A stretch of 64,000 bases of DNA from Neobacillus cucumis (GCF_016107705.1 NZ_JAEHGC010000005.1:186001-250000); one strand, 5' to 3'; positions 50,163 through 59,315 are shown, numbered from the stretch's first letter. A program made the numbers and translations. The notes: generated from the letters alone by a model not told the origin.

Positions 50163-50425
50163 GTGGAAAATAAAACGGGGAAAGTGGAAAGTATTTTGAG
50201 AAAATCGGAAAAATAAAATACTTCAAGTGGAAAATAGGGACTTGAAATACCTAATTTTCATCAAAAATTTGACTCTAAATTGATAGTACCTAGGATTAAT
50301 AGTCTAATTTTCGAGTCTTTTAAGGGTATTGGAAAATAAGATGGCTCAAGCGGAAACTAAATAGTGTAAACTGGAAAGTTTTATACTCTAACTGGAAAAT
50401 AAGATGGGATATGTGGTAAGTACAA
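50163..50425. repeat. Degenerate 21-nt periodic array between cinA and recA
   Basis: Units of the form gTGGAAAaTAagat recur with GG at 50165, 50186, 50207, 50229 and then 50331, 50352, 50373, 50394, 50415. Steps are 21 nt (one is 22). The 100 nt between the two blocks are less recognisable. No credible ORF runs through it. The rest of the 50108-50560 gap is AT-rich with nothing else I recognise. Confidence 0.75.
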
Positions 50426-50561
50426 TCAATCGCTAAAAAATTAAAATGTAATTATCAGATAATAATTGGATTCCTTTATTTGCCTTGGGCAAATTCATAT
50501 AAAAGTTCCATTTATCCGACGGATTTACCTGTTTTTACATATAGATTCCACGCAATTTAGT

Positions 50562-50575
50562 CGAATGAATGTTCG
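50562..50575. promoter_or_regulatory. LexA (SOS) box of recA
   Basis: CGAATGAATGTTCG, one change from the Bacillus LexA consensus CGAAC-N4-GTTCG, just upstream of the recA -35. Confidence 0.8.
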
Positions 50576-50583
50576 TCTTTTTT

Positions 50584-50612
50584 CTCGACAAAAAGACGAA
50601 AAGAGGTTATAT
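50584..50612 (+). promoter_or_regulatory. recA promoter
   Basis: TCGACA (50584-50589), 17-nt spacer, TATATT (50607-50612), next to the LexA box. Confidence 0.65.
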
Positions 50613-50684
50613 TATTAATAGGTTTTAATTTAATAGTTTGTGGCTTTAATCATTATATTTATATATATGAGGAGGAACGATTTA

Positions 50685-50876
50685 GTGAGTGATCGTAAAG
50701 CGGCTTTAGAAATGGCTCTAAAGCAAATAGAGAAGCAATTTGGTAAAGGCTCAATCATGAAAATGGGTGAGCAGACAGAAACAAGGATTTCAACAGTACC
50801 AAGTGGATCATTAGCACTTGATACAGCTCTTGGAGTAGGTGGATACCCAAGAGGAAGAATAATTGAAATTTATGGT
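50685..50876 (+). CDS. recA: recA exon 1
   Basis: N-terminal 64 codons ([20 protein letters not shown] to RGRIIEIYG). The next in-frame codons are GAA TGA, a stop. The last exon base is T, as expected before a group I 5' splice site. Confidence 0.85.
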
Positions 50877-53046
50877 GAATGATTTTCGCAACTCAAGTTT
50901 TTTACTTTTATTAGTTTGCGAAACTCGCCCGCTTATTGGGAAACCAATAAGACGAAAGGGGCAAAATCGGAAAACATCTCATTGTTTGAGAAAATTCCGA
51001 GGTAACTGGATGAATTAAAAAGCATCAAGTACCGTAACGCGTACCGAGTGAACCTACAAATGTAGAATATAACCTCGGCAAGAGTGTCCCTTCCCTAACG
51101 GATTATGCTGAGGGAGAATATGTACGCTGAGCTGAGTTGGAATCGACCAACTGTAGTTATACGTTTACCAGAGCGTGTAATAATGAGGGTGACCTCCAGA
51201 AGCAAGGATAAAAAGCCTTGTGTATAACAATCCTGCCCGAATCATCTGGTAAAACCACAGTAGCATTACATGCAATTGCAGAAGTACAAGCAAAAGGCGG
51301 CCAAGCAGCATTTATTGACGCCGAGCATGCACTCGATCCAACTTATGCCCAAAAACTTGGTGTTAACATTGATGAATTATTATTATCGCAGCCAGACACA
51401 GGTGAACAAGCCCTTGAAATTGCTGAAGCACTTGTTCGAAGCGGTGCAGTCGATATTATTGTTATCGACTCAGTAGCAGCCTTAGTTCCAAAAGCGGAGA
51501 TTGAGGGCGAAATGGGTGACGCCCATGTAGGTTTGCAGGCACGTTTAATGTCTCAAGCCCTTCGTAAACTATCAGGTGCCATCAATAAATCAAAAACAAT
51601 CGCAGTATTTATCAACCAAATTCGTGAAAAAGTTGGAGTTATGTTCGGAAATCAACTTGTAGTTGTTTAATCTAATTTCAACACCTTTTTAACTTTATAA
51701 GAAATCTTATAAAGGGGCGAGTAGGTTGACAGTGAAAGTAGGAAACAGGACTTTTAAGAATATCGATCAATGGCAAGTAGAATATATTGTTGAAAACTTT
51801 AACCGAAAAATGAAAGAGGTTGGAGATGAAATTGGACTTATACCAAAGGAGAGTTGGAGAAATAATAAAACTCCTTGGGATTAAGAGAGTAAGACATAAA
51901 AAAGTCTATTTGCCACAAACAAAAGAAGTTGAAATAGAATTAAGAAATCCTTATCTAACACATGTAGAAATTGCAGCTAAATATGGTGTAACTGATACTT
52001 GCGTAGCAAAAAGAAGAAAAGAGCTTGAGGTTAAAGTTAGGAAAAGAAATTTTGATACCCTAATAGAACAGCAAGTAGAACAGTTACTGTTGGATTTGGA
52101 TTTAGTATATTTCAAACAAAAGAAAATTGATCGATGGTCCATTGATTTTTATTTAGGGAAAAAACACTGTATAGACGTTCATGGAAGATGGTCTCATTCT
52201 CTAAATAAAGTTAAGGAAAGAGATATCAGAAAACAAATATTTATGTCGGAAAACGGCTTTAAGTATTTGATTATCCATGAAAGAGAACTTGCTGATTTAA
52301 AAGGTGTAATGAAAAGGATTAAGAATTTTACTCTGGGTTTCCCTTGCTAGCGATAGCAAGTAAAAAAACCTTGTGAACCCTATTGCCTAGGGGTGTGATG
52401 GAAACATTGCTAACGGTGAAGCCCGCCAATCATGGGTAATACCGTGCCAAGCCTTATAGTTATAAGGAAGGTGTAGAGACTACCAAAAGGAGTTCAATTG
52501 AGCTAACCGAGTAGGGTACGGCAGAAGATAGGCTGCTGCTGGAAGTGCAAGGCTCTCTAACATAGAGATGAAGAGATAGTCCACACTATAGAAATGGTAA
52601 ATCTATAGAATATGCCAGAAACAACACCAGGCGGTCGTGCGCTTAAGTTCTATTCAACGATCCGTCTTGAAGTCCGCCGTGCAGAAACCTTAAAACAAGG
52701 AAATGACATGGTCGGTAATAAAACAAAAATTAAAGTCGTCAAAAATAAAGTTGCACCTCCATTCCGTACAGCAGAAGTGGATATTATGTATGGTGAAGGG
52801 ATTTCTAAAGAGGGCGAGATCATCGATCTTGGCTCAGAATTAGATATCGTTCAAAAGAGCGGTTCTTGGTATTCTTATAACGACGAAAGACTTGGCCAAG
52901 GACGTGAAAACGCGAAACTATTCTTAAAAGAAAACCCTGAAATTCGCCTAGACATACAACAGAAAATTCGTGATCACTACGGATTAGATGGAGATAAGAC
53001 TGTTACCGAGACAGACGAACCAGATCAATTTGAACTAATTGACTAA
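50685..53046 (+). CDS. recA: RecA recombinase, gene split by two intervening sequences
   Basis: Strand-exchange ATPase and SOS co-protease. The coding sequence is in three exons: 50685-50876 (64 codons), 51236-51652 (139) and 52615-53046 (143 plus stop). Joined in frame they give a 346-residue protein that aligns along its whole length with Bacillus RecA, with no other lesion. Start GTG 50685 behind GAGGAGG. Cut 1 falls between Gly and Pro of the Walker A motif GPESSGKT; cut 2 between Asn and Pro of loop L2 (GVMFGN|PETTPGG). Unspliced mRNA stops after one codon past exon 1, so functional RecA needs removal of both segments. Group I introns in recA are known in the B. cereus group and its phages. 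Confidence 0.9.
50877..51235 (+). ncRNA. Intervening sequence 1 in recA, structured, class unassigned
   Basis: 359 nt, no ORF. Removal restores the Walker A codons exactly. It follows a T and ends with G, as group I introns do. Paired segments visible: TTTCGCAA/TTGCGAAA (50884/50916), CTTATTGG-GAAA-CCAATAAG (50932-50951) closed by GCCC/GGGC, CCGAGGT/ACCTCGG (50997/51072), TGTACGC/GCGTGTA (51121/51173), GAGG-GTGA-CCTC (51185-51196), CAAGG/CCTTG (51203/51216). I did not find the P7 (R/S) consensus or a convincing P1, and group II landmarks (GTGYG start, domain V) are absent. Probably a divergent group I intron. Confidence 0.7.
51236..51652 (+). CDS. recA: recA exon 2
   Basis: 139 codons, [16 protein letters not shown] to [14 protein letters not shown], including Walker B ([10 protein letters not shown]) and loop L1. 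Six codons into the following intron the frame stops (TAA). Confidence 0.85.
51726..51884 (+). CDS. 52-codon ORF at start of intron 2, possible N-terminal fragment of endonuclease
   Basis: TTG start behind a strong AAAGGGG box. The peptide ([20 protein letters not shown], ending WRNNKTPWD) overlaps the endonuclease ORF in a different frame by about 60 nt. It may be a short coupled peptide, or the displaced N terminus of a once longer endonuclease separated by a frameshift. No homology can be assigned by eye. Confidence 0.4.
   Translation: MTVKVGNRTFKNIDQWQVEYIVENFNRKMKEVGDEIGLIPKESWRNNKTPWD
51826..52350 (+). CDS. Vsr-like homing endonuclease in recA intron 2
   Basis: 174 residues. A helix-turn-helix-like segment (about 43-66, [20 protein letters not shown]) precedes a small nuclease domain with an acidic helix ([10 protein letters not shown], 81-90), IDFYL (Asp 107), CIDVHGRW (Asp 117, His 119) and SH (123-124), the layout of Vsr/DUF559-type folds. 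The EDxHD homing endonucleases, typified by I-Bth0305I from a phage recA intron, have this kind of fold and genomic site. ATG 51826 sits behind AAAGAGG; TTG 51820 is also in frame. Expected to cut intronless recA and drive intron copying. N terminus may be truncated by a frameshift. Confidence 0.75.
   Translation: MKLDLYQRRVGEIIKLLGIKRVRHKKVYLPQTKEVEIELRNPYLTHVEIAAKYGVTDTCVAKRRKELEVKVRKRNFDTLIEQQVEQLLLDLDLVYFKQKKIDRWSIDFYLGKKHCIDVHGRWSHSLNKVKERDIRKQIFMSENGFKYLIIHERELADLKGVMKRIKNFTLGFPC
52615..53046 (+). CDS. recA: recA exon 3
   Basis: 143 codons plus stop, from [20 protein letters not shown] through [16 protein letters not shown] to an acidic tail, covering the end of the ATPase core and the C-terminal domain. 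Confidence 0.85.
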   Translation, partial: PETTPGGRALKFYSTIRLEVRRAETLKQGNDMVGNKTKIKVVKNKVAPPFRTAEVDIMYGEGISKEGEIIDLGSELDIVQKSGSWYSYNDERLGQGRENAKLFLKENPEIRLDIQQKIRDHYGLDGDKTVTETDEPDQFELID

Positions 53047-53047
53047 T

Positions 53048-53087
53048 AAAAAAGAGCAAATCCGGACATCGGCTTTGCTCTTTTTTA
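53048..53087 (+). terminator. Terminator after recA
   Basis: AAAAGAGCAAA/TTTGCTCTTTT hairpin with further T residues. Confidence 0.9.
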
Positions 53088-53201
53088 AAAAAATGAATTT
53101 TAATACATAAAGGTGTATATTTATTCGCATTAAAATTCCTCCAAAGTTTGTAAATCATTGAACAATTTCAAAATATTTCAAACGTCTGTCTGTATCTACC
53201 C

Positions 53202-53230
53202 TTGACAATAAATTTGCGCACATTTACAAT
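53202..53230 (+). promoter_or_regulatory. Sigma-A promoter for rny
   Basis: TTGACA, 17-nt spacer, TACAAT. Strong consensus, about 130 nt before rny. The rest of the 317-nt gap after recA is AT-rich with no other feature seen; pbpX, which lies here in B. subtilis, is absent. Confidence 0.85.
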
Positions 53231-53363
53231 TAACATGTATATTTTACATTTTTGGAAATATTACATTGAAAAGCCATGGTGCTTGCTGTATGTTGAGTCT
53301 AAACAATGTACATGCCGACACTTAAAAATGTAACAAAAGTTCATAGCAAGAGGAGGTGTAACG

Positions 53364-54923
53364 ATGGAACCAATTACACTCATCTCCATTTTGCTTGGCC
53401 TTATCGTCGGTGCCGTTGTTGGCTATTTTATTCGTAAATCCTCTGCCGAAACAAAAATTGCAGGAGCAAAGAGTGCTGCAGAGCAAATCCTTGATGATGC
53501 AAAGCGTGATGCTGATGCATTGAAAAAAGAGGCATTGCTCGAGGCAAAGGATGAAATTCACAAGCTTCGTACTGAAGCTGAACGTGAGGTTCGTGAACGA
53601 AGAAATGAACTGCAAAAACAAGAAAACCGTTTACTGCAAAGAGAAGAGAATTTAGATCGAAAAGATGAATCGTTAAATAAGCGTGAAACTCTTTTAGAAA
53701 AGAAGGATGATTCTCTAAACCAAAGACAACAGCATATTGAAGAGATGGAAAGCAAAGTGGACGAGTTGGTTAGAACACAACAAAGTGAACTCGAACGAAT
53801 TTCGAGCTTGACGCGCGAAGAAGCAAAAGCGATTATATTAGATCGTGTTGAGCAGGAACTTTCTCATGATACAGCCATTATGATCAAGGAAAGTGAAAAT
53901 CGAGCGAAAGAAGACGCCGACAAGAAAGCAAAGGAAATTTTATCGCTGGCAATCCAGCGTTGCGCTGCTGACCATGTTGCGGAAACAACTGTCTCTGTAG
54001 TCAACCTGCCGAATGATGAAATGAAGGGTCGTATTATCGGCCGTGAGGGACGTAATATCCGTACTCTTGAAACATTGACAGGGATTGATTTAATTATCGA
54101 TGATACGCCAGAAGCTGTCATTTTATCAGGGTTTGACCCAATTCGTCGTGAAACTGCACGACTTGCACTGGAAAAACTAGTCCAAGATGGTCGGATCCAT
54201 CCTGCACGTATTGAGGAAATGGTAGAAAAATCTCGTCGGGAAGTAGATGAGTATATTCGTGAGGTTGGAGAACAAACGACATTTGAAGTCGGTGTTCACG
54301 GGCTACATCCGGATCTTATCAAAATTCTTGGCCGTTTGAAATTCCGCACAAGCTACGGGCAAAATGTTCTTAAACACTCGATGGAGGTTGCACAGCTTTC
54401 AGGGCTGCTTGCAGCTGAACTTGGAGAAGATGAAACATTAGCACGCCGAGCAGGATTACTTCACGATATCGGAAAAGCGATTGACCATGAAGTGGAAGGA
54501 AGCCATGTTGAAATCGGGGTTGAACTTGCTACGAAGTATAAAGAACACCCTGTTGTCATTAACAGTATTGCTTCTCACCATGGGGATACAGAACCAACAT
54601 CCATTATCGCTGTACTTGTGGCTGCAGCCGATGCATTATCTGCAGCTAGACCAGGGGCACGCAGTGAGACTCTTGAAAACTATATCCGCCGACTTGAAAA
54701 GCTCGAAGAAATTTCCGAGTCATATGAAGGCGTTGAAAAGTCATTTGCGATTCAAGCAGGTCGTGAAGTTCGGATCATTGTTCGACCAGATGCAATCGAT
54801 GATTTGGCTGCACATCGCTTAGCACGTGATATTCGTAAGCGCATTGAAGAAGAACTTGATTACCCAGGACATATTAAAGTGACAGTTATCCGTGAAACAC
54901 GGGCTGTAGAATACGCAAAATAA
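53364..54923 (+). CDS. rny: Ribonuclease Y
   Basis: Membrane-anchored endoribonuclease that starts mRNA decay in Bacillus. 519 residues: N-terminal membrane helix (about 4-23), long charged coiled coil (25-200), KH domain ([19 protein letters not shown], about 218-236) and HD domain (HSMEVAQL through [12 protein letters not shown], with HH in SIASHHGD). ATG behind AGAGGAGG. Its cofactor YmcA (RicA) is also encoded in this window. Confidence 0.97.
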   Translation: MEPITLISILLGLIVGAVVGYFIRKSSAETKIAGAKSAAEQILDDAKRDADALKKEALLEAKDEIHKLRTEAEREVRERRNELQKQENRLLQREENLDRKDESLNKRETLLEKKDDSLNQRQQHIEEMESKVDELVRTQQSELERISSLTREEAKAIILDRVEQELSHDTAIMIKESENRAKEDADKKAKEILSLAIQRCAADHVAETTVSVVNLPNDEMKGRIIGREGRNIRTLETLTGIDLIIDDTPEAVILSGFDPIRRETARLALEKLVQDGRIHPARIEEMVEKSRREVDEYIREVGEQTTFEVGVHGLHPDLIKILGRLKFRTSYGQNVLKHSMEVAQLSGLLAAELGEDETLARRAGLLHDIGKAIDHEVEGSHVEIGVELATKYKEHPVVINSIASHHGDTEPTSIIAVLVAAADALSAARPGARSETLENYIRRLEKLEEISESYEGVEKSFAIQAGREVRIIVRPDAIDDLAAHRLARDIRKRIEEELDYPGHIKVTVIRETRAVEYAK

Positions 54924-54953
54924 AGCGGTGCATTCGCACCGCTTTATTTTTTG
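54920..54953 (+). terminator. Terminator after rny
   Basis: AAATAAAGCGGTGC-ATTC-GCACCGCTTTATTT, a very strong stem, with T run. Confidence 0.95.
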
Positions 54954-55026
54954 CCTAAGATTAAAGGAATTAATATTGTGTTACAATTTAAGATAGAAGA
55001 TATTTTTAGAGAGAAAGGGTAAAAAA

Positions 55027-55824
55027 ATGAATATATTATTTATCGGTGATGTTGTAGGGTCACCAGGCCGAGATATGGTTAAAGAATATTTACCTAAATT
55101 AAAAGAGAAATTCCGCCCTAATTTTACAATCATCAACGGAGAGAATGCTGCTTCAGGAAAAGGAATCACGGAAAAGATTTACCGTGAATTTTTAAGTTTC
55201 GGGGCACAGGCAATCACACTTGGGAACCACGCTTGGGATAATAAAGAAATCTTCGAGTTTATTGATAGTGCCAAAAATATGGTCCGTCCTGCAAATTTTC
55301 CGGAAGGGACTCCCGGCAAAGGGCTTGGATTTTTTAAATTGAACGATGTTGAAATTGCTGTGATAAATTTACAAGGGCGTACCTTTATGGCTCCATTAGA
55401 CTGTCCTTTTAGAAAAGCAGATGAATTGGTGGAAATTGCACGTGCTCGGACCCCATTTATTTTTGTTGATTTTCATGCTGAGGTAACGAGTGAAAAGCAA
55501 GCGATGGGCTGGTATCTTGACGGCCGAGTCTCAGCTGTTGTTGGAACACATACACATGTTCAGACAGCGGATAATCGTATCTTGCCTGAAAGGACAGGAT
55601 ATCTAACCGATGTTGGGATGACGGGTCCTTATGATGGGATTCTCGGTGTAGAAAGGGATGCGGTTCTCAAGAGGTTTCTAATGAGTCTCCCAGTCCGCTT
55701 TGAAGTTCCAAAAACAGGCCGAACACAGCTAAGTGCAGTAATGATTGAATTGGATCGGAAAACCGGCAAATGTAAAAAGATCGAGCGAATCTTAATAAAT
55801 GATGACCATCCATGGTATTCTTAA
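55027..55824 (+). CDS. ymdB: Metallophosphodiesterase YmdB
   Basis: 265-residue calcineurin-like phosphodiesterase (TIGR00282 family) that acts on cyclic nucleotides and is required for biofilm and late developmental gene expression in B. subtilis. Metal-ligand motifs: FIGDVVGSPGRD, INGENAASGKG, TLGNHAWD, DFHAE and VGTHTHVQTAD. Normal length. Downstream of rny as in B. subtilis. Confidence 0.95.
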   Translation: MNILFIGDVVGSPGRDMVKEYLPKLKEKFRPNFTIINGENAASGKGITEKIYREFLSFGAQAITLGNHAWDNKEIFEFIDSAKNMVRPANFPEGTPGKGLGFFKLNDVEIAVINLQGRTFMAPLDCPFRKADELVEIARARTPFIFVDFHAEVTSEKQAMGWYLDGRVSAVVGTHTHVQTADNRILPERTGYLTDVGMTGPYDGILGVERDAVLKRFLMSLPVRFEVPKTGRTQLSAVMIELDRKTGKCKKIERILINDDHPWYS

Positions 55825-55850
55825 ACCCTTCTATATGCAGGGTTTTTTCG
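55823..55850 (+). terminator. Terminator after ymdB
   Basis: AAACCCT/AGGGTTT hairpin beginning in the stop codon, followed by T residues. Confidence 0.85.
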
Positions 55851-55878
55851 CATTTTAATTGAACTTTTTTTGTCCAAG

Positions 55879-55908
55879 CCGGAATATGTTTTTTGCCGCC
55901 CGAATATA
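55879..55908 (+). promoter_or_regulatory. Candidate sigma-H promoter for spoVS
   Basis: CCGGAATAT (-35, near 55879-55887) and CCCGAATAT (-10, GAAT at 55902-55905) with 14 nt between. B. subtilis spoVS is a sigma-H gene and this pattern is close to RNAGGAWWW/RNNGAATWW. Confidence 0.55.
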
Positions 55909-55989
55909 GTAGCAGTGGAGTATTATATATACCTGATTGGTTCATGAACTGCTCATGCGGGATCGGGATTAAACAAGGAGGAGCTAGGA

Positions 55990-56250
55990 ATGGAAATATT
56001 AAAAGTTTCAGCAAAGTCTAATCCTAATTCTGTAGCTGGTGCGCTTGCCGGAGTTCTTCGTGAAAGAGGGGCAGCGGAGATACAGGCAATTGGTGCGGGT
56101 GCATTAAATCAAGCCGTTAAGGCAGTAGCGATCGCTCGAGGATTTGTAGCACCTAGCGGAGTTGATCTGATTTGCATCCCTGCGTTTACCGATATTTTAA
56201 TAGACGGGGAAGAACGCACAGCTATAAAGCTCATTGTTGAGCCGAGGTAA
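55990..56250 (+). CDS. spoVS: Stage V sporulation protein S
   Basis: 86-residue Alba-fold protein needed for spore coat assembly and core dehydration. Almost invariant family; EILKVSAKSNPNSVAGALAG and RGFVAPSGVDLICIPAF are typical. ATG behind AGGAGGAG. In B. subtilis tdh-kbl follow; here korAB follow after a 450-nt gap. Confidence 0.97.
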   Translation: MEILKVSAKSNPNSVAGALAGVLRERGAAEIQAIGAGALNQAVKAVAIARGFVAPSGVDLICIPAFTDILIDGEERTAIKLIVEPR

Positions 56251-56295
56251 ACAAAGTAGAAAGTATTAAATGAAGAGCTACAATAATCAATCCTT

Positions 56296-56328
56296 TACCT
56301 GCCGGTTTAAAGCTGAGCAGGTATTTTT
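56296..56328 (+). terminator. Terminator after spoVS
   Basis: TACCTGC/GCAGGTA with TTTTTAT. Confidence 0.75.
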
Positions 56329-56700
56329 ATGTAAATTTTCCAGTGAAATTATTATATTGGTATATATAAAACAATAGTAGGATATAGGATATGGACAATA
56401 AAAAAACTGCAGTTGGACAGCATGATTCTACGTTTTTTAATTAACAATTTAATTCGATAAAACATTACCAAAACAGGCAGTTTTTTAATAATAAAAAAAT
56501 ATTCATATTTTAGTCAATATTTTTATTTAAAGGGTTGCAATTTTTAGTTCATAGGTCTATTATTGTAAGCGTTTAGTACGTATCTAAATAAAACACTTTT
56601 TTTCTTTAAAGTGTAAAAGTCTAGTGGTTTACTTGGAAATGTGCTATAGTATTAGATGATTAGTTTACTTATTTTTTACATATCCAAAGGGGTGTAAGTC
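56329..56700 (+). promoter_or_regulatory. AT-rich leader/regulatory region upstream of korA
   Basis: Holds an extended -10 (TGCTATAGT, 56642-56650), a near-consensus cre site for CcpA (TGTAAGCGTTTAGT, 56564-56577, one mismatch), long-range arms AAAAAACTGC (about 56400) and GCAGTTTTTT (about 56477), and AAAAATATT/AATATTTTT (56495/56516). Roles are inferred from pattern only. Confidence 0.4.
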
Positions 56701-58437
56701 ATGATCAATCAACTTTCGTGGAAAGTTGGAGGACAACAAGGGGAAGGTATTGAAAGTACTGGGGAAATCTTTGCAATTGCATTGAATCGCCTGGGGTATT
56801 ACTTGTATGGTTATCGTCACTTTTCTTCACGTATTAAAGGCGGTCATACAAACAACAAGATTAGAGTAAGCACTACAGATGTTCGTTCAATTTCTGATGA
56901 TCTTGATATTCTTGTTGCATTTGACCAAGAAACGATTGACGTTAACTACAAAGAACTTCCTAGCAGCGGCGTAATTCTTGCAGATGCAAAGTTTAATCCA
57001 AAGAAACCGGAAGATACAGAAAGCTCGTTGTATGCGGTTCCATTTACTGAAATGGCTACAGAATTAGGTACTTCTTTAATGAAAAACATGGTAGCAATTG
57101 GTGCTACATCTGCGGTATTAGATTTAGACATTCATGTTTTTGAAGAAGTAGTTCGTGAAATTTTTGGTAAAAAAGGCGAGCAAGTAGTTGCGAAGAACAT
57201 GGATGCAATCAAAGCTGGCTTTGAGTATATGAAAGAAAAAATGGATGCTAACGTTCCAACAATGGAACTTGCAAAAGCTGATGGTAAAAAACGGATGTAC
57301 ATGATTGGAAACGATGCCATTGCTCTAGGTGCTCTTGCAGGTGGATGTCGTTTTATGGCAGCATATCCAATTACTCCTGCTTCAGATATCATGGAATATT
57401 TAATTAAAAAATTACCTGCTCTTGGCGGAACAGTTATTCAAACTGAAGATGAAATTGCTGCATGTACAATGACAATTGGTGCAAACTATGGCGGCGTTCG
57501 TGCCCTAACTGCATCTTCTGGCCCTGGGTTATCATTGAAGATGGAAGCAATTGGCCTTGCAGGTATCACTGAAACTCCAATTGTAATTGTTGATACACAG
57601 CGTGGAGGTCCTTCAACAGGATTACCAACAAAGCAAGAACAATCAGACTTAATGGCCATGATTTATGGTACGCACGGGGAAATTCCAAAGATTGTTATGG
57701 CTCCAAGTACTGTTGAAGAGGCTTTCTATGATACAGCAGAAGCGTTCAACCTTGCTGAAGAATATCAGTGCCCAGTAATTGTTTTATCTGATCTTCAATT
57801 ATCATTAGGTAAGCAAACAGTGGAACCACTTGATGCTTCTAAAGTTGAAATTAGACGCGGTAAACTTGTAACAGAAGAACTTCCTGAAATTGAAAACAAA
57901 GGTTATTTCAAGCGTTATGAAGTAACAGAAGATGGTGTATCACCGCGTACAATTCCAGGAATGAAAAATGGTATTCACCACGTAACAGGTGTTGAACACG
58001 CTGAAACTGGTAAACCATCTGAATCAGCAGCAAATCGTATTGCTCAAATGGACAAACGTTTCCGTAAGGTTGAAAATATTCGTTTTGATACACCTGTTTA
58101 TAAAAATGCACCACATGAAGATGCTGATATCCTAGTTGTAGGTTTCAACTCAACTCGCGGTGCTATTGAAGAAGCAATGGGTCGCTTGGATAAGGACGGA
58201 ATGAAAGTGAATCATGCACAGGTTCGTTTAATCCATCCGTTCCCATCAGATGAAATTCTTCCGCTTATTCGTTCTGCGAAAAAAGTACTTGTTGTAGAAA
58301 ATAATGCAACAGGTCAGCTTGCTAATATTATGAAAATGAATGTTGGTCATGCTGAAAAAATTACGAAGTTTGTTAAATATGATGGAAATCCATTTTTACC
58401 ACATGAAGTTTATTCAAAATGTAAGGAGTTGTTCTAA
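56701..58437 (+). CDS. korA: 2-oxoacid:ferredoxin oxidoreductase, gamma-alpha fused subunit
   Basis: 578 residues: gamma domain (1-190, VGGQQGEGIESTGEIFA), then the alpha pyrimidine-binding domain (GALAGGCRFMAAYPITPASD, IQTEDEIAACTMTIGA, SSGPGLSLKMEAIGLA) and domain II. With KorB decarboxylates a 2-oxoacid, probably 2-oxoglutarate, to the acyl-CoA with ferredoxin reduction. Two-subunit types need a separate ferredoxin; none is encoded nearby. Its stop codon is followed at once by the korB GTG. Confidence 0.93.
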   Translation: MINQLSWKVGGQQGEGIESTGEIFAIALNRLGYYLYGYRHFSSRIKGGHTNNKIRVSTTDVRSISDDLDILVAFDQETIDVNYKELPSSGVILADAKFNPKKPEDTESSLYAVPFTEMATELGTSLMKNMVAIGATSAVLDLDIHVFEEVVREIFGKKGEQVVAKNMDAIKAGFEYMKEKMDANVPTMELAKADGKKRMYMIGNDAIALGALAGGCRFMAAYPITPASDIMEYLIKKLPALGGTVIQTEDEIAACTMTIGANYGGVRALTASSGPGLSLKMEAIGLAGITETPIVIVDTQRGGPSTGLPTKQEQSDLMAMIYGTHGEIPKIVMAPSTVEEAFYDTAEAFNLAEEYQCPVIVLSDLQLSLGKQTVEPLDASKVEIRRGKLVTEELPEIENKGYFKRYEVTEDGVSPRTIPGMKNGIHHVTGVEHAETGKPSESAANRIAQMDKRFRKVENIRFDTPVYKNAPHEDADILVVGFNSTRGAIEEAMGRLDKDGMKVNHAQVRLIHPFPSDEILPLIRSAKKVLVVENNATGQLANIMKMNVGHAEKITKFVKYDGNPFLPHEVYSKCKELF

Positions 58438-59304
<867 letters not shown>

Positions 59305-59315
59305 TAGAAATTGTA

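Larger units (their letters stand above)
51653..52614 (+). mobile_element. Group I intron 2 in recA with homing endonuclease gene
   Basis: 962 nt. It follows T and ends with G. Near the 3' end are group I core features: a Q-like ATACCGTGCCAAGCC (52439-52453), an R-like GTGTAGAGACTACC whose GACTA (52478-52482) pairs with TAGTC (52577-52581) of the S element GAAGAGATAGTCC to form P7. The 5' half carries an endonuclease gene placed in a peripheral loop. This matches the mobile group I introns found in recA of Bacillus and Bacillus phages. Excision restores the loop L2 codons exactly. Confidence 0.88.

Noticed and set aside
50163..50230. Short ORF with 7-residue repeats through the 21-nt array
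   Set aside because: The only frame with several units meets a stop after 17 codons and has no start signal or binding site; the second block is also closed by stops.
50163..50425. CRISPR array
   Set aside because: Units are 21 nt and degenerate; there are no long identical repeats with unique spacers and no cas genes.
50877..51235. Translational bypassing element (T4 gene 60 type) in recA
   Set aside because: The gap is 359 nt and there are no matched take-off and landing codons; exact codon restoration and the T/G end rule fit splicing better.
50877..51235. Group II intron in recA
   Set aside because: No GTGYG start, no AY end, no recognisable domain V hairpin and no reverse transcriptase ORF.
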